Positions 41,834 to 50,995 are shown, numbered from the stretch's first letter. The stretch is 64,000 nucleotides of DNA from Comamonas thiooxydans (GCF_000964545.1 NZ_BBVD01000004.1:1-64000); one strand, 5' to 3'. Numbers and translations are program-made. Notes: generated by a model not told the origin, from the sequence alone.

Positions 41834-41859
41834 GTATCAGCAATTTAAGGTGAATCCAA
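41831..41859 (-). promoter_or_regulatory. Candidate dcw (mraZ) promoter
   Basis: On the minus strand TTGGAT (41854-41859), 17 bases, then TACAGT (41831-41836) with an extended TG before the -10. The candidate MraZ repeats begin within this -10 and run downstream. Confidence 0.45.
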
Positions 41860-41880
41860 ACCCGAAGGAACAATTATTTG

Positions 41881-42052
41881 CAATGAAATCAAGCACTTAG
41901 AGAGAAAAAGAAAAGCCTTATTCTGAAAATACCTTTCCTTTACAAGCACTTAGCAAAGTCAATGCAAGTGGACTCTCATTAGGAGGCGTCAATTGCAACC
42001 ATTCAATTCAATGGAAAGAACTGATTTAAGTCTCGACCTTCTCCTACAAACG
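41881..42052. other. AT-rich gap between hslU and the mraZ promoter
   Basis: About 170 bases, AT-rich, with two occurrences of AAGCACTTAG near 41891 and 41944. No reading frame or hairpin of note. Confidence 0.35.
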
Positions 42053-42082
42053 CAAACTGCCCGCACAGGCGGGCAGCTCGCT
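42053..42082 (-). terminator. Terminator of hslU
   Basis: On the minus strand CTGCCCGCC, short loop, GCGGGCAG followed by TTTGCGTTTG, 17-40 bases after the hslU stop. Confidence 0.7.
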
Positions 42083-42098
42083 TCAAGCGCTCGGTTCT

Positions 42099-43418
42099 TC
42101 AAAGAATGAAGCGCGACAGATCCTCATCCTTGCTCAGCACCTGCAGGCGCTGATCCACATAGGCTGCATCGATCACCACGGTCTGACCCGAAAGCTTGGC
42201 CGCATCGAAGCTGACTTCGTCAAGCAGACGCTCCATCACTGTGGACAGACGCCGTGCACCGATGTTTTCGGTACTCTCGTTGACGTCAAAGGCAATCGTT
42301 GCCAGACGCGTGATGCCCTCGGGCTTGAACTCCAGAGTCACGCCTTCGGTCGCCAGCAGCGCCTGATATTGCTTGACCAGGGAGGCGTGAGTCTGCATCA
42401 GAATCGCCTCGAAGTCCTGTACCGACAGAGATTCCAGTTCCACGCGAATGGGAAAGCGCCCCTGCAGCTCGGGAATCAGATCGCTGGGCTTGGACAGGTG
42501 GAAAGCACCCGAGGCGATAAACAGAATGTGGTCTGTCTTGACCACACCGTACTTGGTCGAGACGCTGGTACCTTCGACCAAGGGCAGCAGGTCGCGCTGC
42601 ACACCCTGACGCGATACATCGGAGCCACTGGTTTCCTGGCGCGTCGCCACCTTGTCGATTTCGTCGATGAAGACAATGCCGTTTTGCTCGGCATTGGCAA
42701 TGGCGCGGGTCTTGACGTCTTCCTCATTGACCATCTTTGCTGCTTCCTCATCGGTCAGCAGCTTCAGGGCCTCGGCGATCTTGAGCTTGCGCGTCTTGCG
42801 CTTTTCCTGGCCCATATGGCTGAACATGCCACGCAGCTGCTCGGCCATCTCTTCCATGCCCTGGGGGCCCATGATCTGCACCTGAGGCATCTGCTCGGCG
42901 ATGTCGATCTCGATCTCCTTGTCGTCAAGCTGACCTTCGCGCAACTTCTTGCGGAAAACCTGACGCGCCGTGTTGTCCGCGGGTACCTCGCCGGTGCGGG
43001 CCTGCGGGATCAGCACATCGAGAATGCGCTCCTCGGCAGCATCTTCGGCGCGGGCACGCATCTTCTTCATGTCCGACTCGCGCGTCTGCTTGACGGCAAC
43101 TTCGGCCAGATCGCGGATGATGGCGTCCACATCCTTGCCCACATAGCCCACTTCGGTGAACTTGGTTGCTTCGACCTTGATGAAGGGAGCATCGGCGAGT
43201 TTTGCCAGGCGGCGGGCAATCTCCGTCTTGCCCACGCCCGTGGGGCCGATCATCAGAATGTTCTTCGGTGTGATTTCCTGGCGCAGGCCCTCGGGCACCT
43301 GCTGGCGGCGCCAGCGATTGCGCAATGCAATCGACACCGCGCGCTTGGCACCATGCTGGCCGACGATGTGCTTGTCAAGCTCGGAGACGATCTCCTGGGG
43401 AGTCATGGCAGAAGACAT
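42099..43418 (-). CDS. hslU: ATP-dependent protease ATPase subunit HslU
   Basis: 439 residues (E. coli 443). HslU is the AAA+ unfoldase that feeds HslV. The start MTPQEIVSELDKHIVGQ, P-loop GPTGVGKTE (58-66), the I-domain inserted after it (about 110-230), Walker B IVFIDEIDKVA and the C-terminal ISRF-like end SKDEDLSRFIL that activates HslV are present. It follows hslV by 76 bases. Confidence 0.97.
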   Translation of the reverse strand: MSSAMTPQEIVSELDKHIVGQHGAKRAVSIALRNRWRRQQVPEGLRQEITPKNILMIGPTGVGKTEIARRLAKLADAPFIKVEATKFTEVGYVGKDVDAIIRDLAEVAVKQTRESDMKKMRARAEDAAEERILDVLIPQARTGEVPADNTARQVFRKKLREGQLDDKEIEIDIAEQMPQVQIMGPQGMEEMAEQLRGMFSHMGQEKRKTRKLKIAEALKLLTDEEAAKMVNEEDVKTRAIANAEQNGIVFIDEIDKVATRQETSGSDVSRQGVQRDLLPLVEGTSVSTKYGVVKTDHILFIASGAFHLSKPSDLIPELQGRFPIRVELESLSVQDFEAILMQTHASLVKQYQALLATEGVTLEFKPEGITRLATIAFDVNESTENIGARRLSTVMERLLDEVSFDAAKLSGQTVVIDAAYVDQRLQVLSKDEDLSRFIL

Positions 43419-43445
43419 GTGAATTCTCAGTCAAATATGCCTCTA

Positions 43446-43480
43446 GCGCCCATCCATAAAGCGCCAGCAGCTATCAATTC
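43446..43480. repeat. AGCTATCA-type small repeat between hslV and hslU
   Basis: CTAGCGCC, spacer, GCGCCAGCAGCTATCAATT forms a partial palindrome and shares the CAGCTATCAATT arm with the repeat at 7103-7115. Confidence 0.45.
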
Positions 43481-43494
43481 GGATAGACGAGTGC

Positions 43495-44040
43495 TTACAG
43501 CGTCTCGATCGTGTGATTCATATTGGTGTAGATGCACAGCTCGCCGGCAATCGCCAGGGATTTGCGCACCACATCTTCGGCCGACAGCTCGGTGTTGTTG
43601 AGCAAGGCCTTGGCTGCGGAATGCGCATAGGCGCCGCCGGAGCCGATGGCCACAATGCCCTGCTCGGGCTCCAGAACATCGCCATTGCCGGTAATGATGA
43701 GCGAGGTCGTCGCATCGGCCACGGCCAGCATGGCTTCAAGCTTGCGCAGCACGCGGTCGGTACGCCACTCCTTGGTCAGCTCGATCGCGGCGCGGGTCAG
43801 GTTGCCCTGATGTTTTTCCAGCTTGGCCTCGAAGCGCTCGAACAGCGTGAAGGCATCTGCGGTTGCCCCCGCAAAGCCCGCCAGCACCTTGCCGTGATAG
43901 AGCTTGCGCACCTTGCGCGCCGTGCCCTTGATGACGATATTGCCCAATGTGACCTGACCATCACCGCCGATGGCGACTTGCACGCCCTCGGGAGTCTGGC
44001 GGCGCACGCTCAAAATGGTGGTGCCGTGAAACTGTTCCAT
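43495..44040 (-). CDS. hslV: ATP-dependent protease proteolytic subunit HslV
   Basis: 181 residues, proteasome beta-type fold. The catalytic Thr is at the start of TTILSVRR; here six residues (MEQFHG) precede it, whereas E. coli has only Met, so a short propeptide must be removed. GDGQVTLG with its conserved Asp and Lys region, and the GSGGAYAHSAAKAL helix are typical. The first gene of hslVU; the ribosome site is weak. Confidence 0.96.
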   Translation of the reverse strand: MEQFHGTTILSVRRQTPEGVQVAIGGDGQVTLGNIVIKGTARKVRKLYHGKVLAGFAGATADAFTLFERFEAKLEKHQGNLTRAAIELTKEWRTDRVLRKLEAMLAVADATTSLIITGNGDVLEPEQGIVAIGSGGAYAHSAAKALLNNTELSAEDVVRKSLAIAGELCIYTNMNHTIETL

Positions 44041-44129
44041 CTGGAGCAGATGGGGACAGACAAGATCGACCTCAAGAGGCCCAGAAAAATTAAATTTGCA
44101 GCGCTTGCTGTGGACAAGGCCTCAAACGG

Positions 44130-44190
44130 CCCGACTCCAGCCGGAGACGCAGTCTCTCGGGGGAAGGCGGCATAGCCTCTCAGGGAGCTA
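44130..44190 (-). repeat. GC-rich gene-3'-end repeat, copy 5
   Basis: On the minus strand, at the stop of the STAS gene: TAGCTCCCTGAGAGGC, TATGCC, GCCTTCCCCCGAGAGAC, then TGCGTCTCCGGC. Diverged but in the same order and sense orientation as the other copies. Confidence 0.55.
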
Positions 44191-45915
44191 GTCCCTCCTT
44201 GGGATCACCTGTGCATGTTCCTGAATGCCAACAACATTGAAGAACACCGCCAGCAACTGGTGCAACTGACTGAACTGCAACACATGACCCAGCTCCTGCA
44301 TCTGCGCAGCCCAGTTCAGCACCGAGCCTGCGGCAGCAAAGTCCATGCGCACCAGGCGCGCGCAGTCAATGGCGATGGCTTCGCCAAGCTTGGCCTTTTC
44401 CTGAACCTCGGCCAGCCAGGGCAATGCATCGCCGTCGATCACGCCTTGCAGCGCAAAACGCGGCTGATGCTCCTTCCAGAGCATGCCGGGCTGAATCGTC
44501 TCCGGCCCCAAGAGCCGGCTATCCTTGGCACGCAGGTTCTGCGCCTGCCCTTCATTCGAATACGCACAGACCGGATCGTCCCACGAGGGTGGCGACAGCT
44601 CGTAGGTCACGCAATAGTCCAGCGCCGTCAGCTCAAATTCGTCCTGCAGATGCATCAGGCGCTGCATGGCCAGACGCAAATACCACCAGTCCTGATCGAC
44701 GGCTCGATCACCGGAAGGGGTGTGCTTGCTGAGCACGGCCTGCAATCTTTCATGACCGGCAAAAACCAGTGATCCCTTTTCGTCGGCCCATCGATGTGCC
44801 GCATCCAGCAGCGGCTTCTTCACGCCGGGGTCGAGGCTCTCCAGAACGCTCCAGTCCATGACCGAGCTGCCGACGCTGCGCGCCTTGCTGGCCAGCAGCG
44901 CCTTGAAGCCAGGCTCATCCAAATGCACAGGAGCCTGCCAGCGAAAACCGGTCTGCACTGCTGCGGCATCCGGCGCGGTTTCGCTAAGCCTGCCCGCCTG
45001 CTGCGGCATCACAAACCATTGCGGTGCCGAACGACCGAAGCGCGCCACAAAGTCCATGGCAGCGTCTTCAAACTGAGCCTGCATGCCTGCTGCGCGGTAC
45101 ATGTCCAGCAGTGCCAGCCAGACCTGCAACTGCGCCGGCGTATCCTGAGCACGCTCGGCAATCAAGGCCTTGAGGCTGGTCTCGGCTGCGACGCTGTCAC
45201 CGCTGGCAAAGACAATCGCAGCATCCTCCAGCGCGGCGTCATGCTCGAAGCGCGCAAAGGACGGCGGAACCATGTTGATATCGGTTGGAGCGGAGACCTC
45301 GGTCGTGGCAAACGCTGGTGAAAAGTCTGTCTCGCCACGCAGGCCCGGCAAAGCAACAGGATTGCCCTGCCGCCCCGATTGCGGCAGCTCCAGATCGCTT
45401 GGCAACACATCCTGAAGCAGCGGCAACGTGCTGATCGAAAGCGGCTGGCTTTTAAATACCGAAGGCATGCTGCCTCCGCCCTCGGGCAGTTGCAGCGGCA
45501 TGGTGGCGGCATCAGCGGCCAGCTTGCCGCGCCACCATTGCTGGGCCATCTGCGCTTCGATCTCGTCGATCTTCTTGATGGTTTCTGCGCGCTCGCCCGG
45601 CACGGAGCTTTGGGCAGTCTGCAAAAAAGAGGAAGGTGCCAGTGGGGTCGGCGTCTCGAGCGGAGCCCTGGCAGTCACCGCCGTCTTGGACAGCTGAGCC
45701 TGACGCAGCTTGCGCAACTGGTCAAACTCGCGCTTTCGCACAAAGTCGTTCTGGCGCTTGCGCTCCAGCATCTCCTTTAGCGCCTGCTTGCTGTACTGGC
45801 TTTCTTCGCTGTCCTGGTTGAGATTCTCCAAATCGGACCAATTCACGGTCGGGTGGCGCACGAAACGCACCACCTTGGACAGCAACCCTCCCGACTTGTT
45901 TTCTTCTTTTGCCAT
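44188..45915 (-). CDS. STAS-domain protein downstream of dksA
   Basis: 575 residues. The N-terminal 80 are charged and helical (KEMLERKRQNDFVRKREFDQLRKLRQAQ), residues about 85-230 are low complexity, about 230-310 look like helical repeats, and the last 100 match a STAS fold (ALQGVIDGDALPW...AIDCARLVRMDFAAAGSVLNWAAQMQ). STAS domains bind nucleotides or regulate partners, as in SpoIIAA. No transporter domain is present, so this is not a SulP protein. AGAGGACC precedes the ATG, 46 bases after dksA. Role unknown; perhaps stress signalling. Confidence 0.75.
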   Translation of the reverse strand: MAKEENKSGGLLSKVVRFVRHPTVNWSDLENLNQDSEESQYSKQALKEMLERKRQNDFVRKREFDQLRKLRQAQLSKTAVTARAPLETPTPLAPSSFLQTAQSSVPGERAETIKKIDEIEAQMAQQWWRGKLAADAATMPLQLPEGGGSMPSVFKSQPLSISTLPLLQDVLPSDLELPQSGRQGNPVALPGLRGETDFSPAFATTEVSAPTDINMVPPSFARFEHDAALEDAAIVFASGDSVAAETSLKALIAERAQDTPAQLQVWLALLDMYRAAGMQAQFEDAAMDFVARFGRSAPQWFVMPQQAGRLSETAPDAAAVQTGFRWQAPVHLDEPGFKALLASKARSVGSSVMDWSVLESLDPGVKKPLLDAAHRWADEKGSLVFAGHERLQAVLSKHTPSGDRAVDQDWWYLRLAMQRLMHLQDEFELTALDYCVTYELSPPSWDDPVCAYSNEGQAQNLRAKDSRLLGPETIQPGMLWKEHQPRFALQGVIDGDALPWLAEVQEKAKLGEAIAIDCARLVRMDFAAAGSVLNWAAQMQELGHVLQFSQLHQLLAVFFNVVGIQEHAQVIPRRD

Positions 45916-45961
45916 GGTCCTCTACTTTGCTGCCTGCAGCCCCGCCAACGCCTGACGCAGA

Positions 45962-46705
45962 TCAATCGCCGTACATCTTCTGCTTGAGTTCACGGCGCTG
46001 CTGGGCTTCCAGCGACAGTGTAGCCGTGGGGCGAGCCAGCAGCCGTCCCACCCCGATGGGCTCGCCGGTTTCGTCGCAGTAGCCGTAGTCGCCGGCATCG
46101 ATGCGGGCAATGGACTGGTCGATCTTCTTGAGCAGCTTGCGCTCGCGGTCACGGGTGCGCAGCTCGAGAGCGTGCTCTTCCTCAATGGTGGCACGATCGG
46201 CAGGATCGGGCACCACGACGGTGTCTTCACGCAGGTTTTCCGCAGTCTCGCCCGCATTCACATGCATATCGTTCTTGAGCGCGACCAGCTTGCGACGGAA
46301 GTAGGCCAGCTGGGCGTCGTTCATGTAATCGTCATCAGACATGGCCAGCACTTCAGCATCGGTCAGCTCCTCTACCGACTTGGTCTTCCAGGCGTTGGCC
46401 AGCTTGGGATCTTTCTTGGGCACAGCTTGCTTTGTGTTGGTCATTGCTTTCGTATCTCTCATGGTTGCCGCAGCCTTGACTGCCGAAGCTGCCAAGGGCG
46501 GAACATCTGTTTCAGGCTGCCGCGCTGGAGGCGATGCAGAACGCTTGGATCTGGACGATTTGGAAGATTCTCCCGCTGCTGCAGGTACCAGCACCGGGTT
46601 GTCCAACGCGGCGTCCACCAAAGAGGTCTCGACGCTGCGGGGGTGCACAGCCGCTGCCGCAGCTTTGGCTGCAGCCTTGGGCAGATTACTTTTCACAGCG
46701 GTCAC
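45962..46705 (-). CDS. dksA: RNA polymerase-binding factor DksA with N-terminal extension
   Basis: 247 residues, against 151 in E. coli. DksA enters the RNA polymerase secondary channel and with ppGpp adjusts rRNA and amino acid promoters. The coiled-coil tip DPADRA (168-172, E. coli D71/D74/A76 equivalents) is intact. Of the four zinc-site Cys only Cys210 remains; positions 213, 231 and 234 are Thr, Ser and Ala. Residues 1-87 are an Ala/Ser/Lys-rich extension. The GTG at 46703-46705 has AAGGAG seven bases upstream, better than any internal start, so the extension is probably made. STAS gene follows. Confidence 0.9.
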   Translation of the reverse strand: MTAVKSNLPKAAAKAAAAAVHPRSVETSLVDAALDNPVLVPAAAGESSKSSRSKRSASPPARQPETDVPPLAASAVKAAATMRDTKAMTNTKQAVPKKDPKLANAWKTKSVEELTDAEVLAMSDDDYMNDAQLAYFRRKLVALKNDMHVNAGETAENLREDTVVVPDPADRATIEEEHALELRTRDRERKLLKKIDQSIARIDAGDYGYCDETGEPIGVGRLLARPTATLSLEAQQRRELKQKMYGD

Positions 46706-46880
46706 GTCCTGTCTCCTTACAGTACAGAGCCCTTGCAGGGCCGGATTGCTCCAACACCCTCTTTAGGGCCGGCATTGTAGCCACGCCAGTCCCCCCAGCC
46801 CGGCTCCGTTGCACATACCCCACAATTTGCAACAAAGCCTGCGCCTGTTTCGGTCAGTTTGCGAGAAATAACAGACAAAC

Positions 46881-46905
46881 AAAACGGCCTGCTTGGCAGG
46901 CCGTC
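46881..46905 (-). terminator. Terminator of the G3E GTPase gene
   Basis: On the minus strand ACGGCCTGC, loop CAA, GCAGGCCGT then TTTGTTTG, about 55 bases after the stop at 46960. Confidence 0.8.
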
Positions 46906-46959
46906 AGTCATTGTCAGCAAACCGTTAGCTTTCGCCGAAACAGCCCCCAAACCCAGGGT

Positions 46960-48075
46960 TTACACCAAACATTGATCCAGTCCCTGGCGAAGAATGTCCT
47001 GCGGCAGGTCGATGCCGATGAAGACCATTTTGCTGACTCGCTTTTCATCGGCTTCCCACTCGGGGCCCAGATCGCTGCCCATGAGCTGGTGCACGCCCTG
47101 GAAGATGACCTTGCGGCTGGTGCCCTTCATGTCGAGCACGCCCTTGTAGCGCAGCATCTTGGGGCCGTAGATATTGACGATGGCGCCCAGGAAGTCTTCC
47201 AGCTTGGCCGGGTCGAACGCGCGATCGGCGCGGTAGACAAAGCTCTTCACGTCATCGTCGTGATGATGATGATGCGGGTGATTGCAGTGCTCGCCATGCT
47301 CGTGGTCATGGTGGTCGTGGCCGCAATGCTCGTCGTGCTGGTGTTCATGATCGTGTTCGCATTGGCCATGGTCATGGTCGCAAGCGCTGTGGTCGTGATG
47401 ATCGTGGTCGTGATCATCTTCCTTGAGGAAATCAGGGTCGATGTCCAGCTTGGCGTTCAGGTTGAAGCCACGCAGGTCGAACACTTCGCTCAGGGGCACA
47501 TCGCCAAAATGAACGGCACGGATGGGCGCGCGCGGGTTCATGTGCTTGAGGCGATGGATCAGCGCCTCCTTTTCCGCATCCGTCACCAGATCGGTCTTGG
47601 ACAGGAACATCTGGTCGGCAAAGCCCACCTGACGGCGCGCTTCCTGGCGATCGTCGAGTTGCTGATTGGCATGCTTGGCATCCACCAGAGTGATGATGGA
47701 GTCGATCAGATAGGTCTCGGCGATCTCGTCATCCATGAAGAAGGTCTGGGCCACGGGACCGGGATCGGCCAGACCGGTGGTCTCGATCACGATGCGGTCG
47801 AAGTCCACCTGCCCCTTGCGGCGCTTGGCGGCCAGCAACTGCAAAGCCTCACGCAGGTCTTCGCGGATGGTGCAGCAGATGCAGCCGTTGCTCATCTGCA
47901 GGATCTGTTCTTTGGATTCGGTCTTGAGAATGTCGGTGTCGATGTTCTCCTCGCCGAACTCGTTCTCGATCACGGCAATCTTCATGCCGTGGGATTCGTG
48001 CAGCACGCGCTTGAGCAGCGTGGTCTTGCCCGAGCCCAGAAAGCCCGTGAGGATGGTGACAGGAATGAGAGCCAT
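46960..48075 (-). CDS. G3E-family (CobW/COG0523) metal-chaperone GTPase
   Basis: 371 residues. P-loop GFLGSGKT (11-18), the metal-binding GCICC (64-68) and ETTGLADPGPV are diagnostic of COG0523. Between residues about 225 and 280 lies a stretch made almost only of His, Asp, Glu and Cys (repeats such as HDHDHHDH), then the CobW C-terminal domain. Such proteins deliver zinc or another metal to client enzymes, often in zinc shortage. I found no clear Zur box upstream. The ATG at 48073-48075 follows AGAGG. Confidence 0.9.
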   Translation of the reverse strand: MALIPVTILTGFLGSGKTTLLKRVLHESHGMKIAVIENEFGEENIDTDILKTESKEQILQMSNGCICCTIREDLREALQLLAAKRRKGQVDFDRIVIETTGLADPGPVAQTFFMDDEIAETYLIDSIITLVDAKHANQQLDDRQEARRQVGFADQMFLSKTDLVTDAEKEALIHRLKHMNPRAPIRAVHFGDVPLSEVFDLRGFNLNAKLDIDPDFLKEDDHDHDHHDHSACDHDHGQCEHDHEHQHDEHCGHDHHDHEHGEHCNHPHHHHHDDDVKSFVYRADRAFDPAKLEDFLGAIVNIYGPKMLRYKGVLDMKGTSRKVIFQGVHQLMGSDLGPEWEADEKRVSKMVFIGIDLPQDILRQGLDQCLV

Positions 48076-48285
48076 GCGTTGAAACCTCTTGCTGCGGCCA
48101 GCCGCCACATGCGGCTGTCCAAAAAACACGGGCGGCGCATCCCTATGCGCGCTCCGGTGATAACAGCTGGGGAGTGTAGCGGTGCTTTCAAGCGCGCATG
48201 GGCAGCAGGGATGGCAGAAATTTCAGCAAAAAATCACCTCCATCACATACTCAACAATCACTTCAAGCTATCAAATCAGGACTCT

Positions 48286-49332
48286 TCAGTTTTGCTCTTC
48301 GTCGTCCGGCACGCGCAATGGAGCGGGCGTCTCTCCGACGCTGCTGCGCTGCGCACGCGGGTGGGCTTTTTCATAAGCCTGGGCCAGATGCTGGAAATCC
48401 AGCCGCGTATATATCTGCGTGGTGGCAATACTGGAATGCCCGAGCAGCTCCTGCACGGCACGCAGATCGCCACTGGACTGCAGCATATGACTGGCAAAGG
48501 AGTGACGCAGCACATGCGGGTGCACGCCAGTCGCAAGCCCCGCCTGCTGGCCTCGCTGCTTGAGACGTGACCAGACCGACTGGGCGCTGAGCCGCTCGCC
48601 CCGGCGGCCGACGAACAAGGCCGCTTCATCCTGTGCCTTGAGCTGTGCGGTCCCGACCAGCGCGCTGCTGCGCAGCGCCAACCAGCGCTGCAAGGCCTCG
48701 ATCGCCATGCGCCCCACGGGCACAATGCGGCGCTTGCTGCCCTTGCCCTGAACATGGGCGTCACCCGCCTCCAGGTCGATCCAGCCTCTGCCTTCATGCC
48801 GGCTCTGCTGGTCGGGCCGTAGATCCAGCCCCACCAGTTCGGCCACACGCAGGCCACAGCTGTAGAGCAGCTCGGTCATGGCGACGTCACGCGCCTCCAT
48901 CCATGGATCAGCTTCGGGGTTCTGAAAACTGGCCAGTTGCACGGCATCGTCCACAGCCAGTGCCTTGGGAAGAGGCTTGGCAGCTTTGGGGCCGCGCACG
49001 CCCTCCACGGGGTTGAAAGGCACCAGCTCCCGCTGGGCCGCCCAGCGGAAAAAGCTGCGCCAGCCCGAAAGAATCAGTGCGATACCGCGTGCACTGCGGC
49101 CGGCACCATGCATTTGCGCAGCAAAGCGGCGAATATGCGAGGGTTGCAGTGTCAAAAGCTCCTGAGCTGCCGCCTGTGCAAAGCTCTGCAGCTTGATCAG
49201 GTCCAGCGCATACAGCGTATGCGTGCGCTCGGCCAGGCGCTTTTGCACACGCACATGCTCCAGATAGCTGTGGACAACTTCCGGAAGCTGCGCGTACTGC
49301 TCCTCAAAAGAGGGCTGCTCGCGCTCTTGCAT
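48286..49332 (-). CDS. xerC: Tyrosine recombinase XerC
   Basis: 348 residues. XerC with XerD resolves chromosome dimers at dif. The SAM-like N-domain (about 15-105) precedes the catalytic domain with Arg in SCGLRVAELVGL, Lys in GKGSKRRIVP, HxxR in HPHVLRHSFASHM, His in LGHSSIATT and Tyr in TQIYTR. Its place after dapF and DUF484 is that of E. coli xerC, so it is chromosomal, not a phage integrase. Confidence 0.95.
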   Translation of the reverse strand: MQEREQPSFEEQYAQLPEVVHSYLEHVRVQKRLAERTHTLYALDLIKLQSFAQAAAQELLTLQPSHIRRFAAQMHGAGRSARGIALILSGWRSFFRWAAQRELVPFNPVEGVRGPKAAKPLPKALAVDDAVQLASFQNPEADPWMEARDVAMTELLYSCGLRVAELVGLDLRPDQQSRHEGRGWIDLEAGDAHVQGKGSKRRIVPVGRMAIEALQRWLALRSSALVGTAQLKAQDEAALFVGRRGERLSAQSVWSRLKQRGQQAGLATGVHPHVLRHSFASHMLQSSGDLRAVQELLGHSSIATTQIYTRLDFQHLAQAYEKAHPRAQRSSVGETPAPLRVPDDEEQN

Positions 49333-49356
49333 CGGTATCTACCCCCTTTTGCAGCC

Positions 49357-50070
49357 TCAGCCGTGCGCCAGCGTCAGCGCAGGAGCGCGCATGCGCGAGA
49401 GCGAGGCACTGGCCAGCTCGGAGATGCGTGAAAGGAATTCAAGACCCATGGTCGCATCGAAGCGCAGCGGGTCGGGCGATCCCAGCACCAGCATGCCAAA
49501 GGCGTTGGAAGTGCTGTCCATGGCACCGTCATGCAGGGTCAGCAGCGCGACCGACTGCACCGCATTGGGGTTGGGCAGCCAGGTCACGGGCTCGAAGCCC
49601 ATATTGGGGCCGCAGAACGGCATGGTCAGCGACGAAGCAAAGGCCTTGGCATCATCGCTCACTCCCATGGTGTAGACGGTGCCGCTGTGCGCACCCGCCA
49701 CATTCCACAGACGCAATGCGACCTGGGGGACATCAAACGTGTGCTGCAGGCTGGCGGTGAGCGCATGGGGCAGCTCGCGCAAGTCCTGCACCCTGACCAG
49801 GGCATGGGTCCACTGATGAATCTTGTTGGCGATGGAAGCGTTCTCGCTGCCATGGCGCACCATGTCCATGATGCGATGCTCCAGACCCTTGATCTTTTCG
49901 CGCAGCATCTCGGCCTGACGTTCCTGCAGGCTGACGGCACGTGGGCCATGGCCGCTGATCAGACGCACGCCTGTCAGCATCTCGGCATGGCGCTCGAAGA
50001 AATCGGGGTTTTCCTGGAGGTAGTCGGCAATCGACTCTTCGGTCATGGCGGTATCGGTCAAGCTGTTCAT
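49357..50070 (-). CDS. DUF484 family GAF-like protein
   Basis: 237 residues. The DUF484 start is clear: ESIADYLQENPDFFERHAEML, then SLQERQAEMLREKIKGLEHRIMDMVRHGSENA (coiled coil) and a GAF-like C-terminal part with LTLHDGAMDSTSNAFGMLVLGSPDPLRF. Function is not established; the gene is conserved between dapF and xerC in many proteobacteria. The start forms ATGA with the dapF stop. Confidence 0.88.
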   Translation of the reverse strand: MNSLTDTAMTEESIADYLQENPDFFERHAEMLTGVRLISGHGPRAVSLQERQAEMLREKIKGLEHRIMDMVRHGSENASIANKIHQWTHALVRVQDLRELPHALTASLQHTFDVPQVALRLWNVAGAHSGTVYTMGVSDDAKAFASSLTMPFCGPNMGFEPVTWLPNPNAVQSVALLTLHDGAMDSTSNAFGMLVLGSPDPLRFDATMGLEFLSRISELASASLSRMRAPALTLAHG

Positions 50071-50945
50071 AAGGTATCAGGTATGTCGATCTGGCCTTCA
50101 AAAACAAATTCGGCAGGGCCGGTCATGCGCACGCGATCGTGCGCACCGCCAGTCCATTCAATGGTCAGCAGACCGCCGCGGGTATGCACATCGACGCGCT
50201 GGTCGAGCAGGCCCCAGCCAATGCCGGCCACCACGGCTGCACAAGCCCCCGTACCGCAGGCCAGGGTCTCGCCGGCACCACGTTCATAGACACGCAAGCG
50301 GACTTCACCGCGGTTGAGGATCTGCATGAAGCCGGCGTTCACACGCTGAGGAAAACGGGCATGGTTCTCTATCAGCGGGCCGTGCAACCCCACCAAAGCG
50401 GTATTCACATCCTCCACCAACTGCACCGCATGCGGATTGCCCATGGAAACGGCTGCTATCCAGACTGTAGCCGGCTGCAAAGGCGCATCAAGCGTCAGAG
50501 GCCATTTTTGTGTCGAGCCCAGAGTCTCGGCCTGCAGACCGTCGATCGTGAACGGCACCTTGGCCGGATCCAGCTGAGGCGCACCCATATCGACCGTGAC
50601 GCGGCCATTGCCATGAATTTCAGGGGCGATGACGCCCGAGAGGGTCTGTACGCGGATCACGCTCTTGTCGGTCAGACCCTTGTCATGCACATAGCGCGCA
50701 AAACAGCGTGCGCCGTTTCCGCACTGCTCGACCTCGCCACCGTCGGCGTTGTGGATGACATATTCAAAGTCCACGCCCTCTGCGGGTGCCGGGCGCACCG
50801 TCAGGATCTGGTCGGCGCCCACGCCAAAGTGACGATTGGCCAGGTAGCGGTACTGGGCGGTGCTCAAGCCCAGGCGAGCCTGGGTTTCGTCGAGCACGAC
50901 AAAGTCGTTGCCCGCACCTTGCATCTTGGTAAAGCGAATCTGCAT
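50067..50945 (-). CDS. dapF: Diaminopimelate epimerase DapF
   Basis: 292 residues. DapF converts LL-DAP to meso-DAP, used by MurE and for lysine. The start MQIRFTKMQGAGNDFVVLD and the two catalytic Cys in EQCGNGARCFARYV and ACGTGACAAVVAG are present. The ATG at 50943-50945 is preferred to one four codons earlier by family alignment. It is first of dapF-DUF484-xerC. Confidence 0.96.
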   Translation of the reverse strand: MQIRFTKMQGAGNDFVVLDETQARLGLSTAQYRYLANRHFGVGADQILTVRPAPAEGVDFEYVIHNADGGEVEQCGNGARCFARYVHDKGLTDKSVIRVQTLSGVIAPEIHGNGRVTVDMGAPQLDPAKVPFTIDGLQAETLGSTQKWPLTLDAPLQPATVWIAAVSMGNPHAVQLVEDVNTALVGLHGPLIENHARFPQRVNAGFMQILNRGEVRLRVYERGAGETLACGTGACAAVVAGIGWGLLDQRVDVHTRGGLLTIEWTGGAHDRVRMTGPAEFVFEGQIDIPDTL

Positions 50946-50995
50946 GATGCCGCACATTATCGCGCCGGGCGCAGGATCTGCGCCATGCCATGGGA

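Noticed and set aside
47240..47420. His/Asp codon repeat as a CRISPR or tandem repeat array
   Set aside because: It is the in-frame metal-binding stretch of the GTPase; units are irregular and there are no spacers.
48076..48285. Zur box upstream of the G3E GTPase
   Set aside because: Only a half-like GTTATC is present; no palindromic Zur-type site was found.
48286..49332. Tyrosine recombinase as sign of an integrated element
   Set aside because: It lies in the conserved dapF-DUF484-xerC order and has XerC features; no attachment repeats or phage genes are near.
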